Assembly (NCBI GenBank): GCA_947591155.1
Contig: CANQDA010000009.1
Coordinates: 1-64,000 of the forward strand
Direction: 5' to 3'
DNA: 64,000 nt
DNA from: an uncultured Lachnospiraceae bacterium
GTDB lineage: Bacteria; Bacillota; Clostridia; Lachnospirales; Lachnospiraceae
Shown here: positions 10,301 to 18,727 of the stretch, piece by piece
How positions within the stretch are numbered: the stretch's first letter is position 1
Layout of the letters: each line of letters begins with the position of its first letter
Notes under the pieces: generated by a model
Seen by the model: the letters and a program-made list of their open reading frames with translations, nothing else
Told to the model about the DNA's origin: nothing
Database searches by the model: none
Program-made: the position numbers and the translations under genes

Positions 10301-11823
10301 GGATTCTCCTGATACACATTTCCCTTGGCGCTGTCGTCCAGCTTCGTCCCATTATTCCCGAGCGAAAACGTTCCCTCGTTGTCATACCATTCTATATCGT
10401 TATCTTTCTTATCGTCCGTACTATTTCCAAAGCCTGATCCCACGACGGTCTTCACATTGTCAGATCCGTCCGTCATGTGGAAGCCCTCTGCGCTCTCCCC
10501 GACATAGTTAAACTCTTCTATTCCCTCAGCCTTCGCCTGGTTGTTTCCGAAGTTCGTTCCTCCCTTAAATTTATTGGTCGCAACGTTTCCATTCGTGTGG
10601 ACGCTGCCCAGATCGGCTTCCTCCGAGAAAACATGGAAGTCAAACGCCGGAGAATTCAAAAGCTGATCCTCTCCCTTATCATCTTTGTACGGGAGCTGAT
10701 TGGAATTCTTCGGTACATATGTGTCATTCTGCAATGGTTCTCCATGCTTCCCGAATTTCTCTATCGCCTGATTCAGCTCCTGCTTTTTCTGATCGTTCGT
10801 TTCCGATTCCAGCTGCTTCTCCAACGCTTCCTTATGCGCCTTAAACAATGCAAACAGCGAGAAATGCGTCGTCTTCATGGACGATCCGGATGCAAGCTCC
10901 ACGGTCGATGCCCCCGGCATCGCACGAAACGCAGAGATCGTGCTGGCAGCAGAATTCTCCGCCGGAGCATCCGTCAGATGCGCCACAATGATCTCTTCAT
11001 TCTCGCCCGCCGTGAACGGCACATTCGTAAAGCTTACCGTCACCTCGCCGTCCGGCTGGACTTCCTCTCCGTCCAGCTTCAGGGTGATGTCGTAAGCTAG
11101 AAAATTGCTCTTGTCGATCTCGGTATTCTCATCCATCAGCGGCAGGACTGCCTGATACACCTGATTCTTTCCGGTCGGAACCATCTCAAGTGTTGTACCT
11201 GCCTTCAGGACGCCGGGCGCCGCGGATACACTCACGCCCACGCCATTGCACTCTGCTTTTAATAAGGTAGGGCCGGCTTCCGTCTCTTTCCCGCTCTCCG
11301 CTTCTGTCTCTTTCCCCGCTTTCGTCTCCTCCTCCGTCTCAGGCTCGCTTACCGACTCTGTCGTCTCAGCAGGCGCCTCCGTCACAGCTTCGCTCTCCGT
11401 GTCCTGTTCGGTCGCCTTCTCGGCATCACTCTCCGACTCTGCCGGTATCTCGTCTTCCTGCGCTCCAGTCTGACCGTCCGTCGCGTCTGTCGCATTCGTC
11501 TCGTCCGGCTTCGTCTCAGGAGTCTTGCTTTCTGCCGTTTTCGACTCTTCCGGCTTTGTCTCCGGAGCCTTCGGCTCTTCCTGAGTCGACTCGGAAGTCT
11601 TTGTCTCCTCAACCCTCGTCTCGGGAGCCTTGGTCTCCGGCTCCTTCACCTCCGCCGTCTGCTTCGGCTCCTCCTCTGAGGCCTGTGTTTCCGTCATCTT
11701 CTCGGTCACAGTCTCACTCGCGGGCTCTGTCTCGCCGGCCAGCGCTCCCATCGCGCTGCCCTGCTGCAGAACCATTGCCATCACGAGCAACATGGCCAAA
11801 TACCGCTTCACACTTCTTTTCAT
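6514..11823 (-). CDS. Adhesin B: paralogous large cell-wall-anchored surface protein
   Basis: This 1769-residue paralogue of adhesin A has the same signal peptide type, a Glu/Thr/Pro-rich stretch, a conserved beta domain ending TTHFSLFAL, and a choice-of-anchor A domain (GTILAPDANIEYGPVNGSII). Its middle differs from adhesin A. It has two related modules of about 100 aa (LGSLEVKKVIAG, with YADMTNGEKTF) in place of the four repeats, plus other beta modules and two Spy0128-like modules. A SpaA-type domain (SILKVDESGNALAGAKL) follows. The C-terminus, including APKTGD, the membrane helix and the basic tail, is identical to adhesin A. A GGAGGTAACAG ribosome binding site precedes the ATG. It probably displays a different ligand-binding stalk through the same anchor. 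Confidence 0.87.
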   Translation of the reverse strand: MKRSVKRYLAMLLVMAMVLQQGSAMGALAGETEPASETVTEKMTETQASEEEPKQTAEVKEPETKAPETRVEETKTSESTQEEPKAPETKPEESKTAESKTPETKPDETNATDATDGQTGAQEDEIPAESESDAEKATEQDTESEAVTEAPAETTESVSEPETEEETKAGKETEAESGKETEAGPTLLKAECNGVGVSVSAAPGVLKAGTTLEMVPTGKNQVYQAVLPLMDENTEIDKSNFLAYDITLKLDGEEVQPDGEVTVSFTNVPFTAGENEEIIVAHLTDAPAENSAASTISAFRAMPGASTVELASGSSMKTTHFSLFALFKAHKEALEKQLESETNDQKKQELNQAIEKFGKHGEPLQNDTYVPKNSNQLPYKDDKGEDQLLNSPAFDFHVFSEEADLGSVHTNGNVATNKFKGGTNFGNNQAKAEGIEEFNYVGESAEGFHMTDGSDNVKTVVGSGFGNSTDDKKDNDIEWYDNEGTFSLGNNGTKLDDSAKGNVYQENPDDKFINVTEELNKLSKASKELAQQKTSSGVTTYKSEQDKDHAKITVSGGERVQYLNIKATDLAGYKWTIEIDPYTTLIINVNMCGATADTLAAFNASVAGWNNSEENVRSTCNILWNLYYQEEKGEVKTFAPQSPTDTDYTKFATSGDFMGTILAPDANIEYGPVNGSIIARKTYHSGGESHSSTFTGFSVFLNLTKTYLGQNENEEKTFWFALFDKTGTTRVPGQYLKSIKVKSGQSGSVQFANLPAGTYTVYETDEKGNKLESGSGYTITGNGQVVDFTAKTDQSVTIVNDEGKEFGALEIRKNVTINGGQTSSTQLDGTYKFLVKKADGTVVREIYISIKNGKSNTVKVDGLEPGEYTVSEVEDYNKNGATLTGRNDIKVTVTANNTEGIQTAEFTNNIGDNLGSLEVKKVIAGALEAGDLTKEQKEAIHFKVTGPDGFSKEFTYADMTNGEKTFEELQPGEYTVTETIGTVEGYTLTTTYDVEGGKATVKAGETAKVTVTNTYTGEEGTLRVKKSFTGARLTDEQKAKITFTVTGPEDFGTKTFTYANMTNGVKTFTGLDEGEYTVTETNANVEGYSVTTTYSVTAGTTTETDSKVTLEEGGVAQVTVTNDYTKDTSIALRAKKEYNLTLAPEAFEFTLVEVKEGEEISETLQTKKNGADGSVSFDPISYTEAGTYTYQIKESKGTLEGVTYDEAVYLVTVRVTRNPAGTLEAKVVSIEKDGEAASEVVFTNKGATTEFSLDVAKKMKGETAPEEGKYEFELTGTGLAKALTAKNDAKGKVDFGKFANYTRDDIGKQFTYTIKETAGAADGTIYDKSVYTVTVTVSFDETKGELKAEKVIKKDGVTVSAIEFTNDVTRLSILKVDESGNALAGAKLLIKDASGKAVHGPWVTDGKAHDITGLPQGDYVLSEIEAPNGYDVAPDEKFTITDANGSENPYKVEMTDKKTPESNQNALTITKFVRVQGITSQIGVRDAVFYAALFSDEARTKRVSSVKKIEFKNTTASSVTFDKLAAGTYYVSETDENGTPLNTGMMGGKVFRPEYPGSMQFTFEGRADTKVGEFTNVFREFPDNFYLAGQLTVTKKVLLNGEEGTSNDTFYARVFKDAGLTAPVDDQIMVLSMAGGSTTSATVTNLPIGDTPGSSMTYYVAETDVNGIPLDPSAVEFEISVDKSEIVLSGANPNGEVVITNSFTEEEESEFESEFESEEESETEVEKKTAPKTGDDTDYMRYLLLMAFSAGLCGVAIGQKRRKAKRVRK

Positions 11824-11941
11824 TTTCTGTTACCTCCTTGCTAATGTCAAACTACCTGATCCGATCACCGTTAAATGTGTTGCTGTCAACCCGAACTTTA
11901 CTCAAATTTTCAACATTATTTCATACATATATATTTATTAT

Positions 11942-11970
11942 ATCTTATAACGCTTTGCGAAATTTTTCAA
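11942..11970 (-). promoter_or_regulatory. Predicted promoter of adhesin B
   Basis: On the minus strand TTGAAA (11970-11965) and TAAGAT (11947-11942) are separated by 17 nt. The AT-rich region upstream (TTGTGCAAAT, then a T-rich run) is shared with adhesin A, so the two genes are probably regulated together. Nothing else is evident between the adhesin start and the recX terminator. Confidence 0.55.
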
Positions 11971-12097
11971 TTAAATACTACAAATTATCATTTTTTTATC
12001 AGATTTGCACAAGTGTGCTTCATTTTCATTGAACTGGTTTTTATCATATTTAAATATGTCTACTTTAAGATAGGCATATTTAGCGTCAAATCCCTAT

Positions 12098-12134
12098 TAT
12101 AAAATAAAGAACTGCCAACACGGCAGCCCTTTAT
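12098..12134 (-). terminator. Rho-independent terminator after recX
   Basis: On the minus strand GGGCTGCC-GTGTT-GGCAGTTC forms a stem (two G-U pairs) followed by TTTATTTTAT. It lies about 60 nt past the recX stop and ends the recA-recX transcript before the adhesin genes. Confidence 0.8.
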
Positions 12135-12188
12135 CAGTAAAATTATAATTCGCTTTTCTATCATCCTGTTCGGTAGTGGGATACGCAT

Positions 12189-12794
12189 TCACATTTCGAC
12201 TTGCAATGCCCCTCGTATTGCCGACAACGAATAGCCTTTGCGCAGGAGGAAGCGAATCATCCGCTCTGTCTCGCTGCGCTCCGCCTGCTCGCCGGAATAG
12301 TGTTTCTTCTCCAGCCACTCCTGGATCTGACGTTCTTCGTCCGGCGTCTCAGACTGCGACAGCGCCTCCTGAAAATCCTCCCGCGATATGCCCTTCTGAT
12401 ACAGATCCTGCTCGATCCTGCGCAGGCTTCTGCTCTCCCTATGGCACTCAATATAGTGCGCCGCGTAACGCACATCGTCGATGTAGCGGTAACTCTTCAC
12501 GTAGGCGACCGCCTGCTGTGCAATCTCCCCCGGATAGAACAACCCACTCAGCTTCTTTCGGAGCTGCTGCTCCGTGCGGTCCATATGCTGCAGATAATTC
12601 ATCGCGCAGAGCTTTGCCCGCTTCGGAAGCAACTCCTGAAGGATCTGTGTCTCACACTCCGGCGCAAGCGACTCTCCCTCACGAATGCCGTACTCGTCCA
12701 ACTCTTTCTTATAGAGCGGGAAACTGCGGCCGTCCCCGAGACGCACAAGATATCGTCCCCCGGACAGGGCTTCTATTCTGTCCACATAATCCAT
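12189..12794 (-). CDS. recX: RecX regulatory protein
   Basis: This 201-residue protein resembles RecX, a small helical modulator that binds RecA filaments and limits recombinase activity. Visible family features include the repeated three-helix pattern with ALxYL/YIDDxxYA-like motifs (KSYRYIDDVRYAAHYIE) and the C-terminal FLLRKGYSLSAIR. It lies directly downstream of recA on the same strand, the usual place. The first 60 or so residues form a beta-rich extension seen in Clostridial RecX proteins. The neighbour recA, the shared terminator and the length make the assignment firm. Confidence 0.88.
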   Translation of the reverse strand: MDYVDRIEALSGGRYLVRLGDGRSFPLYKKELDEYGIREGESLAPECETQILQELLPKRAKLCAMNYLQHMDRTEQQLRKKLSGLFYPGEIAQQAVAYVKSYRYIDDVRYAAHYIECHRESRSLRRIEQDLYQKGISREDFQEALSQSETPDEERQIQEWLEKKHYSGEQAERSETERMIRFLLRKGYSLSAIRGALQVEM

Positions 12795-12854
12795 TGTTCA
12801 TTCCCCTCTGCTCCGCTGCTCTTTCGAAGCAGAAATCACCACAGATTCGGTCCT

Positions 12855-13898
12855 CTACTTCGCATCCTGCGGCTCAGTCTCATCCGCCGGCGCGTCGGAT
12901 GCTTCCGCCAACCCATACTGCTCGCGCACCTTCTGCTCGATCTCCTGCATCACTTCCGGATGCTCCGCCAGATAGAGCTTCGCGTTCTCCCGGCCCTGTC
13001 CGATCTTCTCGCCCTCGTAGGCATACCAGGCGCCGCTTTTGTTCACCACGTTGTTGTTCGCGGCCAGATCGAGGATATCCCCCTCTCTGGAAATGCCTTT
13101 GCCGAACATAATATCAAACTCGGCCTCCTTGAACGGCGGCGCGATCTTATTCTTCACGACCTTGACGCGCGTCCTGTTCCCGATGACCTCGCCGCTCTGC
13201 TTCAGCGCCTCGATCCTGCGCACATCCAGACGGATCGAAGAGTAAAACTTGAGCGCGCGGCCGCCGGTCGTCGTCTCAGGATTGCCGAACATAATGCCGA
13301 CCTTCTCACGGAGCTGGTTGATAAACACGACGGTACAGTTTGACTTGCTGATCACGCCGGTCAGCTTGCGCAACGCCTGAGACATCAGTCTTGCCTGCAG
13401 GCCGACGTGGGAATCGCCCATGTCCCCGTCGATCTCCGCCTTCGGCACCAGAGCCGCCACGGAATCCACGATAATGATATCCACGGCCCCGGAGCGCACC
13501 ATCGTCTCGGTGATCTCCAATGCCTGCTCGCCGTTGTCCGGCTGGGAGATGTAAAGATTGTCGATATCCACGCCGATATTCCGCGCGTAGACTGGATCAA
13601 GCGCGTGCTCCGCGTCGATGAATCCTGCAATCCCGCCGCGCTTCTGCACCTCGCTCACCATATGTAAGGCCACCGTCGTCTTACCGCTCGACTCCGGCCC
13701 GTAAATCTCAATGATACGCCCTTTTGGGATGCCGCCGAGGCCAAGCGCGATGTCCAGGCTCAGGGAGCCGGTCGGAACCGTCTCGATATTCATATTGGCT
13801 CCCGTATCGCCGAGCTTCATCACGGAGCCCTTTCCAAACTGCTTCTCAATCTGCGCAAGCGCAGCATCCAGTGCTTTCAACTTGTCTTCCTGTGCCAT
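12855..13898 (-). CDS. recA: Recombinase RecA
   Basis: This 347-residue protein is the strand-exchange recombinase and SOS co-protease. The Walker A motif GPESSGKT is at residues 67-74, and the L2-region motif [19 protein letters not shown] is present. A Glu/Asp-rich C-terminal tail is typical. The ATG is preceded by AAAAGGAGAAAGACA. A LexA box and a consensus promoter lie immediately upstream, so LexA-controlled SOS expression is expected, with recX co-transcribed. Confidence 0.99.
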   Translation of the reverse strand: MAQEDKLKALDAALAQIEKQFGKGSVMKLGDTGANMNIETVPTGSLSLDIALGLGGIPKGRIIEIYGPESSGKTTVALHMVSEVQKRGGIAGFIDAEHALDPVYARNIGVDIDNLYISQPDNGEQALEITETMVRSGAVDIIIVDSVAALVPKAEIDGDMGDSHVGLQARLMSQALRKLTGVISKSNCTVVFINQLREKVGIMFGNPETTTGGRALKFYSSIRLDVRRIEALKQSGEVIGNRTRVKVVKNKIAPPFKEAEFDIMFGKGISREGDILDLAANNNVVNKSGAWYAYEGEKIGQGRENAKLYLAEHPEVMQEIEQKVREQYGLAEASDAPADETEPQDAK

Positions 13899-13921
13899 TG
13901 TCTTTCTCCTTTTCCCTCTCT

Positions 13922-13935
13922 CGAACTTATGTTCG
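13922..13935. promoter_or_regulatory. LexA (SOS) box upstream of recA
   Basis: CGAACTTATGTTCG has perfect CGAAC/GTTCG half-sites around four bases and fits the Gram-positive LexA consensus (CGAAC-N4-GTTCG). It lies between the recA promoter and the recA start, where bound LexA would block transcription. Confidence 0.88.
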
Positions 13936-13946
13936 CCTCTGTTCTA

Positions 13947-13975
13947 ATCCTAGTACAAACCGTTCCACTTGTCAA
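13947..13975 (-). promoter_or_regulatory. recA promoter
   Basis: On the minus strand TTGACA (13975-13970) and TAGGAT (13952-13947) are separated by 17 nt, with the LexA box just downstream. Confidence 0.75.
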
Positions 13976-13994
13976 GTAAATCTTTTGCCCGTCT

Positions 13995-14076
13995 CAAAAA
14001 ATCAGACGAAATCGCGCAGCTGCTCTGCACGTTTTTCGTCTCATTTTGTTTATCATTTGTCATATGCAATTATTAT
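13995..14076 (-). ncRNA. Candidate small RNA between rseP and recA
   Basis: A promoter with perfect -35 TTGACA (14111-14106), 17-nt spacer and -10 TAATAT (14088-14083) would start transcription near 14076. About 35 nt later a strong hairpin follows (AGACGAAA ... TTTCGTCT, about 13999-14040) and then GATTTTTTG. The predicted transcript is about 80 nt and contains no convincing ORF. Alternatively the hairpin is only the rseP terminator and the promoter is incidental or drives recA by read-through. Confidence 0.4.
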
Positions 14077-14132
14077 ATTCACATATTATCAATATTTGTT
14101 ATCCTTGTCAAGCACTTTTTCACGAGAAGATC

Positions 14133-15176
14133 TTACGCGAAGATCCTGTGAATATCATTGAACATCACGACCACCATCAGCAGCATCAGCAGCATCAGGC
14201 CCGCGAAGTGCACCTTCGCCTCAAGCTCCGGGTCGACGCGCTTCCTTCGGATCGCCTCAATGATCAGAAATACAAGCCTGCCCCCGTCGAGCGCCGGAAG
14301 CGGAAGCAGATTCATCACGCCCAGATTCGCGGTCAGCAGGATCGAGATATTAAACAGGTTCAACCAGACGTACAGCGTCCCTTCCGGCTTGCTCTCCTCG
14401 TAGGTGTCGCCGATGACCTGCACGACGCCCACCGGCCCCGACACATCGTCCAGTCCCACGCCGCCGCGAAACAGCATCTTCAGGCTCTGTATCGTCGTGT
14501 CGATCCAGTAGTACACCTCATACGCGCTGTACCCCAGCGTCTGCAGCGGATTCGTCTTCACGCGGGCATAGTTGACGCTCCCCGTGATCCCGTATTTGTA
14601 TCCGTTCTCCGTGAGGATCGGCTTCACCGTCGTCTCATAGGTCTTGCCGTCGCGCTCATACTCGAACGTCACGGTCTCTCCCTCGTGAAACATTGCATAG
14701 TTGGAAAACTGCCGGTACAGACGGATGCGCTTCCCGTTCATCTTCGTGATGCGGTCGCCCGCCCTCAGCCCGGCCTCCTGCGCCGGGTACCCTTCCGTGA
14801 CGGACTTGATGATCGGCGCGTCGTAGCCGATGCTTCCCACAATAAAAATCGCCAGCACAAACGCGAGCAGGAAATTGAACAGCGGCCCCGCCGCCACCAC
14901 CGCGATCCGCGCGCCGACCGGCTTGCTGCCAAACGCTCCCTCGCTCATATCCTCGCCGTCCTCGCCGAGCATCATACACGACCCGCCGAACGGGAGCAGC
15001 TTCCACGAATAGCGCGTGCCTCCCGCCTCGAAGCTCAAAAGCCTCGGCCCCATGCCGAGCGAAAACTCCTCCACGACAATGCCGTTCTTCTTCGCGAGCA
15101 GAAAATGCCCCAGCTCATGTATAATAACGATGACGCTGAAAACGATCAGCGCGATGACGATCTTCAAATATTCCAC
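14133..15176 (-). CDS. rseP: RIP metalloprotease RseP (site-2 protease)
   Basis: This 347-residue polytopic membrane zinc protease carries the catalytic HELGH at residues 20-24 in the first membrane helix. A central PDZ domain (AGLRAGDRITKMNGK) and the C-terminal NLLPLPALDGG motif supply the third zinc ligand and the substrate groove. Family members cut membrane-embedded anti-sigma factors and leftover signal peptides. It is the last gene of the pyrH-frr-uppS-cdsA-dxr-rseP run, 15 nt after dxr. The usual following genes (ispG, polC) are absent, and the candidate sRNA and recA come next. Confidence 0.95.
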   Translation of the reverse strand: MEYLKIVIALIVFSVIVIIHELGHFLLAKKNGIVVEEFSLGMGPRLLSFEAGGTRYSWKLLPFGGSCMMLGEDGEDMSEGAFGSKPVGARIAVVAAGPLFNFLLAFVLAIFIVGSIGYDAPIIKSVTEGYPAQEAGLRAGDRITKMNGKRIRLYRQFSNYAMFHEGETVTFEYERDGKTYETTVKPILTENGYKYGITGSVNYARVKTNPLQTLGYSAYEVYYWIDTTIQSLKMLFRGGVGLDDVSGPVGVVQVIGDTYEESKPEGTLYVWLNLFNISILLTANLGVMNLLPLPALDGGRLVFLIIEAIRRKRVDPELEAKVHFAGLMLLMLLMVVVMFNDIHRIFA

Positions 15177-15191
15177 CTGCTTTCAATCAGT

Positions 15192-16349
15192 TTACTGCTT
15201 AGTACATCCCTGATAACTGTCGATCATTTCATAAACGCTCTGCTCCGTCGCGAGGATCTCGTCCACCGTCGGGGAAGCGATCACACGATGGCGGTCCATG
15301 CAGTAACGTATGATCCCATAAATGTCTGTAAAGCCGATCTCTCTCTTCAGGAACCCGGCCACCGCGCGCTCATTGGCCGCGTTGAACACGGTCGGCATCG
15401 AACCGCCCGTCCTCGCCGCCTCGAAGGCGTATTTCAAACCCAGAAAGGTCTCCGGATCCGGATCCTCGAACGCGATGCTCCCGATCTTCGCGAAATCCAG
15501 ACGCTCTCCCGCGAGATATCGTCGCTCTGGATAGTAGAGCGCATACTGGATCGGCAGCTTCATGTCGGGCGTGCCGAGCTGCGCGATCACCGCCCCGTCC
15601 CGAAACTGCACCATTGAATGGATGATGCTCTGCGGCTGCACCACGACCTGGATCTGATCGAGATCCGTCCCGAAGAGCCAGCGCGCCTCCATGACCTCGA
15701 GTCCCTTATTTACCATGCTCGCCGAGTCGATCGTAATCTTCTGCCCCATGGCCCAGTTCGGATGCTTCAGCGCGTCCTCAAGCTTCACCTGCGCAAGCTG
15801 CTCCTTCGTCATACCGCGAAACGGCCCGCCCGAGGCCGTCAGCAAAATCTTATCGATCCCCCCGCGATCCTCTCCGTTCAGCGCCTGAAAGATCGCGCTG
15901 TGCTCGCTGTCCACCGGTAGAATACGCACGCCTTGCTCCTTCGCGAGCGGCATGATGATGTGTCCCGCTGTCACGAGCGTCTCCTTGTTCGCGAGCGCGA
16001 TGTCCTTGCCCGCGCGGATTGCCTCGATCGTCGGCACGATGCCGATCATCCCCACAATCGCGGTCACCAGAATCTCGGCCTCCTCGCAGACGGCCACGGC
16101 CTTCAGGCCGTCCATCCCACAGAGTACCTGCACCGGCAGATCTGCCACCGCGACGCGCAGCGCTTTCGCGTCTGCCTCTTCCCATACCGCCGCGATGCTC
16201 GGCCGGAATTCGCGGATCTGCTGCTCCAGCAGGCGGATATTACGCCCTGCCGAGAGCGCCGCTATCTGTATATCTCCGTTCGCCCTCGCCACTTCGAGTG
16301 TCTGAGTCCCGATCGAACCCGTCGAGCCGAGGATCGCAATCGTCTTCAA
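15192..16349 (-). CDS. dxr: 1-deoxy-D-xylulose 5-phosphate reductoisomerase
   Basis: This 385-residue enzyme performs the NADPH-dependent rearrangement and reduction of DXP to MEP, the committed step of the non-mevalonate isoprenoid pathway. The N-terminal nucleotide-binding motif GSTGSIGTQTL is at residues 8-18. The metal/substrate region VDSEHSAIFQ and the ASGGPFRG loop are intact. Its place next to uppS fits isoprenoid supply for undecaprenyl phosphate. Length and motifs are normal. Confidence 0.97.
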   Translation of the reverse strand: MKTIAILGSTGSIGTQTLEVARANGDIQIAALSAGRNIRLLEQQIREFRPSIAAVWEEADAKALRVAVADLPVQVLCGMDGLKAVAVCEEAEILVTAIVGMIGIVPTIEAIRAGKDIALANKETLVTAGHIIMPLAKEQGVRILPVDSEHSAIFQALNGEDRGGIDKILLTASGGPFRGMTKEQLAQVKLEDALKHPNWAMGQKITIDSASMVNKGLEVMEARWLFGTDLDQIQVVVQPQSIIHSMVQFRDGAVIAQLGTPDMKLPIQYALYYPERRYLAGERLDFAKIGSIAFEDPDPETFLGLKYAFEAARTGGSMPTVFNAANERAVAGFLKREIGFTDIYGIIRYCMDRHRVIASPTVDEILATEQSVYEMIDSYQGCTKQ

Positions 16350-16357
16350 TTCCTCTC

Positions 16358-16461
16358 ATCCTTTCGTACTCTGCATCTTTACAGCACGCAAAACCTGTAT
16401 ACATTGCCGATGCCGAGGTTCATGTCCTTTCGTACCTTGCGTCTTTGCAGCATACAAAACC
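16358..16461. repeat. Degenerate direct repeat between dxr and cdsA
   Basis: A segment of about 38 bp at 16358-16395 (starting ATCCTTTCGTAC) recurs at 16424-16461 with about six substitutions, 66 bp apart. It occupies most of the 179-bp gap that interrupts the otherwise tightly packed operon. I see no promoter or ORF in it. Confidence 0.7.
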
Positions 16462-16528
16462 GCATATCTCTCATAGCAACTCATTTTCCGGAATGCCTTC
16501 TCAGCGATTCGCCCGGTCGCGAGCCTAC

Positions 16529-17347
16529 TCAGTGAAGCAGGAAAAATCCCTGCGCCAGATAATACACGACCGGCGCGATAAAGATCACGCTGTCAAAGCG
16601 GTCCAGAATCCCGCCGTGCCCCGGGATCAGCGTCCCGAAATCCTTGATCCCGTGATTCCGCTTGATCGCCGACGCCGCCAGATCCCCCACCATAGAGATC
16701 AGCGCGCTTACCGCGCAGATCACGGCAAAGTACAGCATATAATTTCCCTGCGTCCTCAGTCTCCCCGAAATTGCCGCCGCGTAGATCACGCCGAGCAGCG
16801 CCGCGCCGACCACGCCGCCGACAGCCCCTTCCACGGACTTCTTCGGGCTAAGCTTCGGGGACATCTTGTGCTTCCCGATCAGCATCCCAACACAGTACGC
16901 GCAGGTATCGCAGCCCCACGATCCCAGAAAAATAAGCCAGACCAGATACGTCCCATCCGTCATCATCCTCAGCTGATAGATGCATGAGAGCATCACCGCC
17001 ACATAGACCAGACCGAAAAACGCGCCCGTCACCTGCTGCGTCTGATAGCGCGGATAGGTAAACACATACACCGCCATCAGCAGGACCAGGCAGGCGATCA
17101 GCACTGTCATAGTATATGCCGACAGTCCTGAAATTACTATTATATAGTAGGCAAAACAGCCCAGATATCCCACGATCGCGAGCGGTGAAAATTTCCTGTC
17201 ATCGATCCCGAGCGCCCGGTAGAGCTCATCCATACCGATAATGGAAATCGCCAGAAGCGTCGCCGCAAGCACCGGACCTCCGGTGATGATCACCACGAGC
17301 GCAATCGCCACAAGAACGATCCCGCTGATCAGCCTTGTCCGAAACAT
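16529..17347 (-). CDS. cdsA: Phosphatidate cytidylyltransferase (CDP-diglyceride synthase)
   Basis: This 272-residue integral membrane enzyme makes CDP-diacylglycerol from CTP and phosphatidate, the branch point of phospholipid synthesis. The C-terminal family signature is present (KDFGTLIPGHGGILDRFDS). About seven or eight hydrophobic helices are visible. I start at ATG 17347 (MFRTRLISG) because AAGGAGG precedes it and the uppS stop lies one base away; a longer frame exists but would overlap uppS. Translational coupling with uppS is likely. Confidence 0.95.
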   Translation of the reverse strand: MFRTRLISGIVLVAIALVVIITGGPVLAATLLAISIIGMDELYRALGIDDRKFSPLAIVGYLGCFAYYIIVISGLSAYTMTVLIACLVLLMAVYVFTYPRYQTQQVTGAFFGLVYVAVMLSCIYQLRMMTDGTYLVWLIFLGSWGCDTCAYCVGMLIGKHKMSPKLSPKKSVEGAVGGVVGAALLGVIYAAAISGRLRTQGNYMLYFAVICAVSALISMVGDLAASAIKRNHGIKDFGTLIPGHGGILDRFDSVIFIAPVVYYLAQGFFLLH

Positions 17348-17348
17348 C

Positions 17349-18056
17349 TCATTCCTCCTTGACCCCGCCGTAACGCCTGTCACGGCTGTTGTACTTCTCT
17401 ATGGCCTGCCACAGGTCGTCCTTCGTAAACGCCGGCCACGGCACCTCGGTAAAATAAAATTCCGTGTACGCGAGCTGCCACATCAGATAATTCGACAGCC
17501 GCTGCTCTCCGCTCGTGCGAATCAGCAGATCCGGATCTGGCACCTCCGCCGTATCGAGGTAAGCGGAGAAACCCTCCTCCGTGATCTCCTCCGGCCGCAT
17601 TTTCCCGTCCACGCAGTCCTGCGCGGCCTTTCTGATCGCCCGGACGATCTCGTCCCGGCTTCCATAGTTGATCGCGATCTGGAAATTCAGCCCGGTGTTG
17701 TCTTTCGAGGACTCCACAAGCCGCGCGAGGCTGTCCTGAAGATCCTGCGCCAGCGCGGTCGGATCGCCGAGCACACGCACCTTCATGTTGTTGTCCCGCG
17801 CCGTCTTGATGCAGGTCTTCGTGTAGCTTCGGAACAGCTTCATCAGCGCGTCCACCTCGTCCTGCGGGCGCTTCCAGTTCTCGGTCGAAAAAAGATAGAC
17901 AGTCAGATATTTGATGCCCATATTGTAGGCGTCCTCGCAGATGACCTCCAGATTTTTCGCGCCCCGCACATGCCCGTAATTGCGCGGCATGCCCTTGCTC
18001 TTCGCCCAGCGCCCATTTCCGTCCACTATGATCGCCACGTGCTGCGGAATCACCAT
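17349..18056 (-). CDS. uppS: Isoprenyl transferase (undecaprenyl diphosphate synthase)
   Basis: This 235-residue cis-prenyltransferase makes the C55 lipid carrier for peptidoglycan and other wall polymers. The pyrophosphate-binding motif reads DGNGRWA; the residue before it is Val where Met is most common, a harmless difference. The RSWP-region equivalent and the C-terminal DLLIRTSGEQRLSNYLMWQ are intact. I start at ATG 18056 (MVIPQHVAI), with GAGGAGG about 10 nt upstream, rather than 23 codons earlier. Confidence 0.95.
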   Translation of the reverse strand: MVIPQHVAIIVDGNGRWAKSKGMPRNYGHVRGAKNLEVICEDAYNMGIKYLTVYLFSTENWKRPQDEVDALMKLFRSYTKTCIKTARDNNMKVRVLGDPTALAQDLQDSLARLVESSKDNTGLNFQIAINYGSRDEIVRAIRKAAQDCVDGKMRPEEITEEGFSAYLDTAEVPDPDLLIRTSGEQRLSNYLMWQLAYTEFYFTEVPWPAFTKDDLWQAIEKYNSRDRRYGGVKEE

Positions 18057-18142
18057 GATGTCGTCCTCCTCAGATATTTTTATCAGAAAAAGACCGCCGC
18101 AATCTGTCATTCGTCCGGATTTCATGCGGCAGTCCCCTGTCT

Positions 18143-18694
18143 TTATACGGTAAGGATCTCTTTCGACTTCTCGTCCACAGACTTGTCGATCTCCTTGATG
18201 AACTTGTCCGTCATCTTCTGGACGCTGTCCTCGAGGTCCTTGATCTCATCCTCGGAAACGTCTGACTTTCCAAGCTTCTTCAGGTAATCGTTCGCGTCCC
18301 TGCGGATGTTGCGGACGGCCACCTTCGCGGCCTCGCCCTTTTTCTTGATGTCCTTCACAAGGTCCTTTCTGCGCTCCTCCGTGAGCTCTGGGAAGACCAG
18401 ACGAATGATCTTGCCGTCGTTCGTCGGATGGATGCCGAGATCCGACGTGAGGATCGCTTTCTCGATCGCCTTCACCATCGACGCCTCCCACGGCTGGATC
18501 TGCAGGATACGCGGCTCAGGAACCGTGATGTTACCCACCTGCTGCAGCGGCGTCGGCGTCCCGTAATAATCCACACGGATCTTGTTGAGCACATTCGGAT
18601 TCGCGCGCCCCGCGCGGATCGTCCCGAACTCCTCCAGAAGATTCTTGTGCGTCTTTGTCATCTTCTCTTCGTAAACCTTGATTCTCTCATCCAT
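18143..18694 (-). CDS. frr: Ribosome recycling factor
   Basis: This 183-residue protein splits post-termination ribosomes together with EF-G. It shows the family's features: the EEFGTIRAGRANPNVL helix, the beta-rich middle (NITVPEPRILQIQPWE) and the C-terminal helices ending in DKSVDEKSKEILTV. An AGGAGGGAAG site precedes the ATG. The pyrH-frr order is conserved across bacteria. Confidence 0.98.
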   Translation of the reverse strand: MDERIKVYEEKMTKTHKNLLEEFGTIRAGRANPNVLNKIRVDYYGTPTPLQQVGNITVPEPRILQIQPWEASMVKAIEKAILTSDLGIHPTNDGKIIRLVFPELTEERRKDLVKDIKKKGEAAKVAVRNIRRDANDYLKKLGKSDVSEDEIKDLEDSVQKMTDKFIKEIDKSVDEKSKEILTV

Positions 18695-18727
18695 CTTTCT
18701 TCCCTCCTAATGTGTGATATAAATCAT

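Noticed and set aside
14046..15617. 523-codon plus-strand frame opposite rseP and dxr
   Set aside because: It is an antisense shadow spanning two well-identified genes, with His/Arg-rich unstructured composition.
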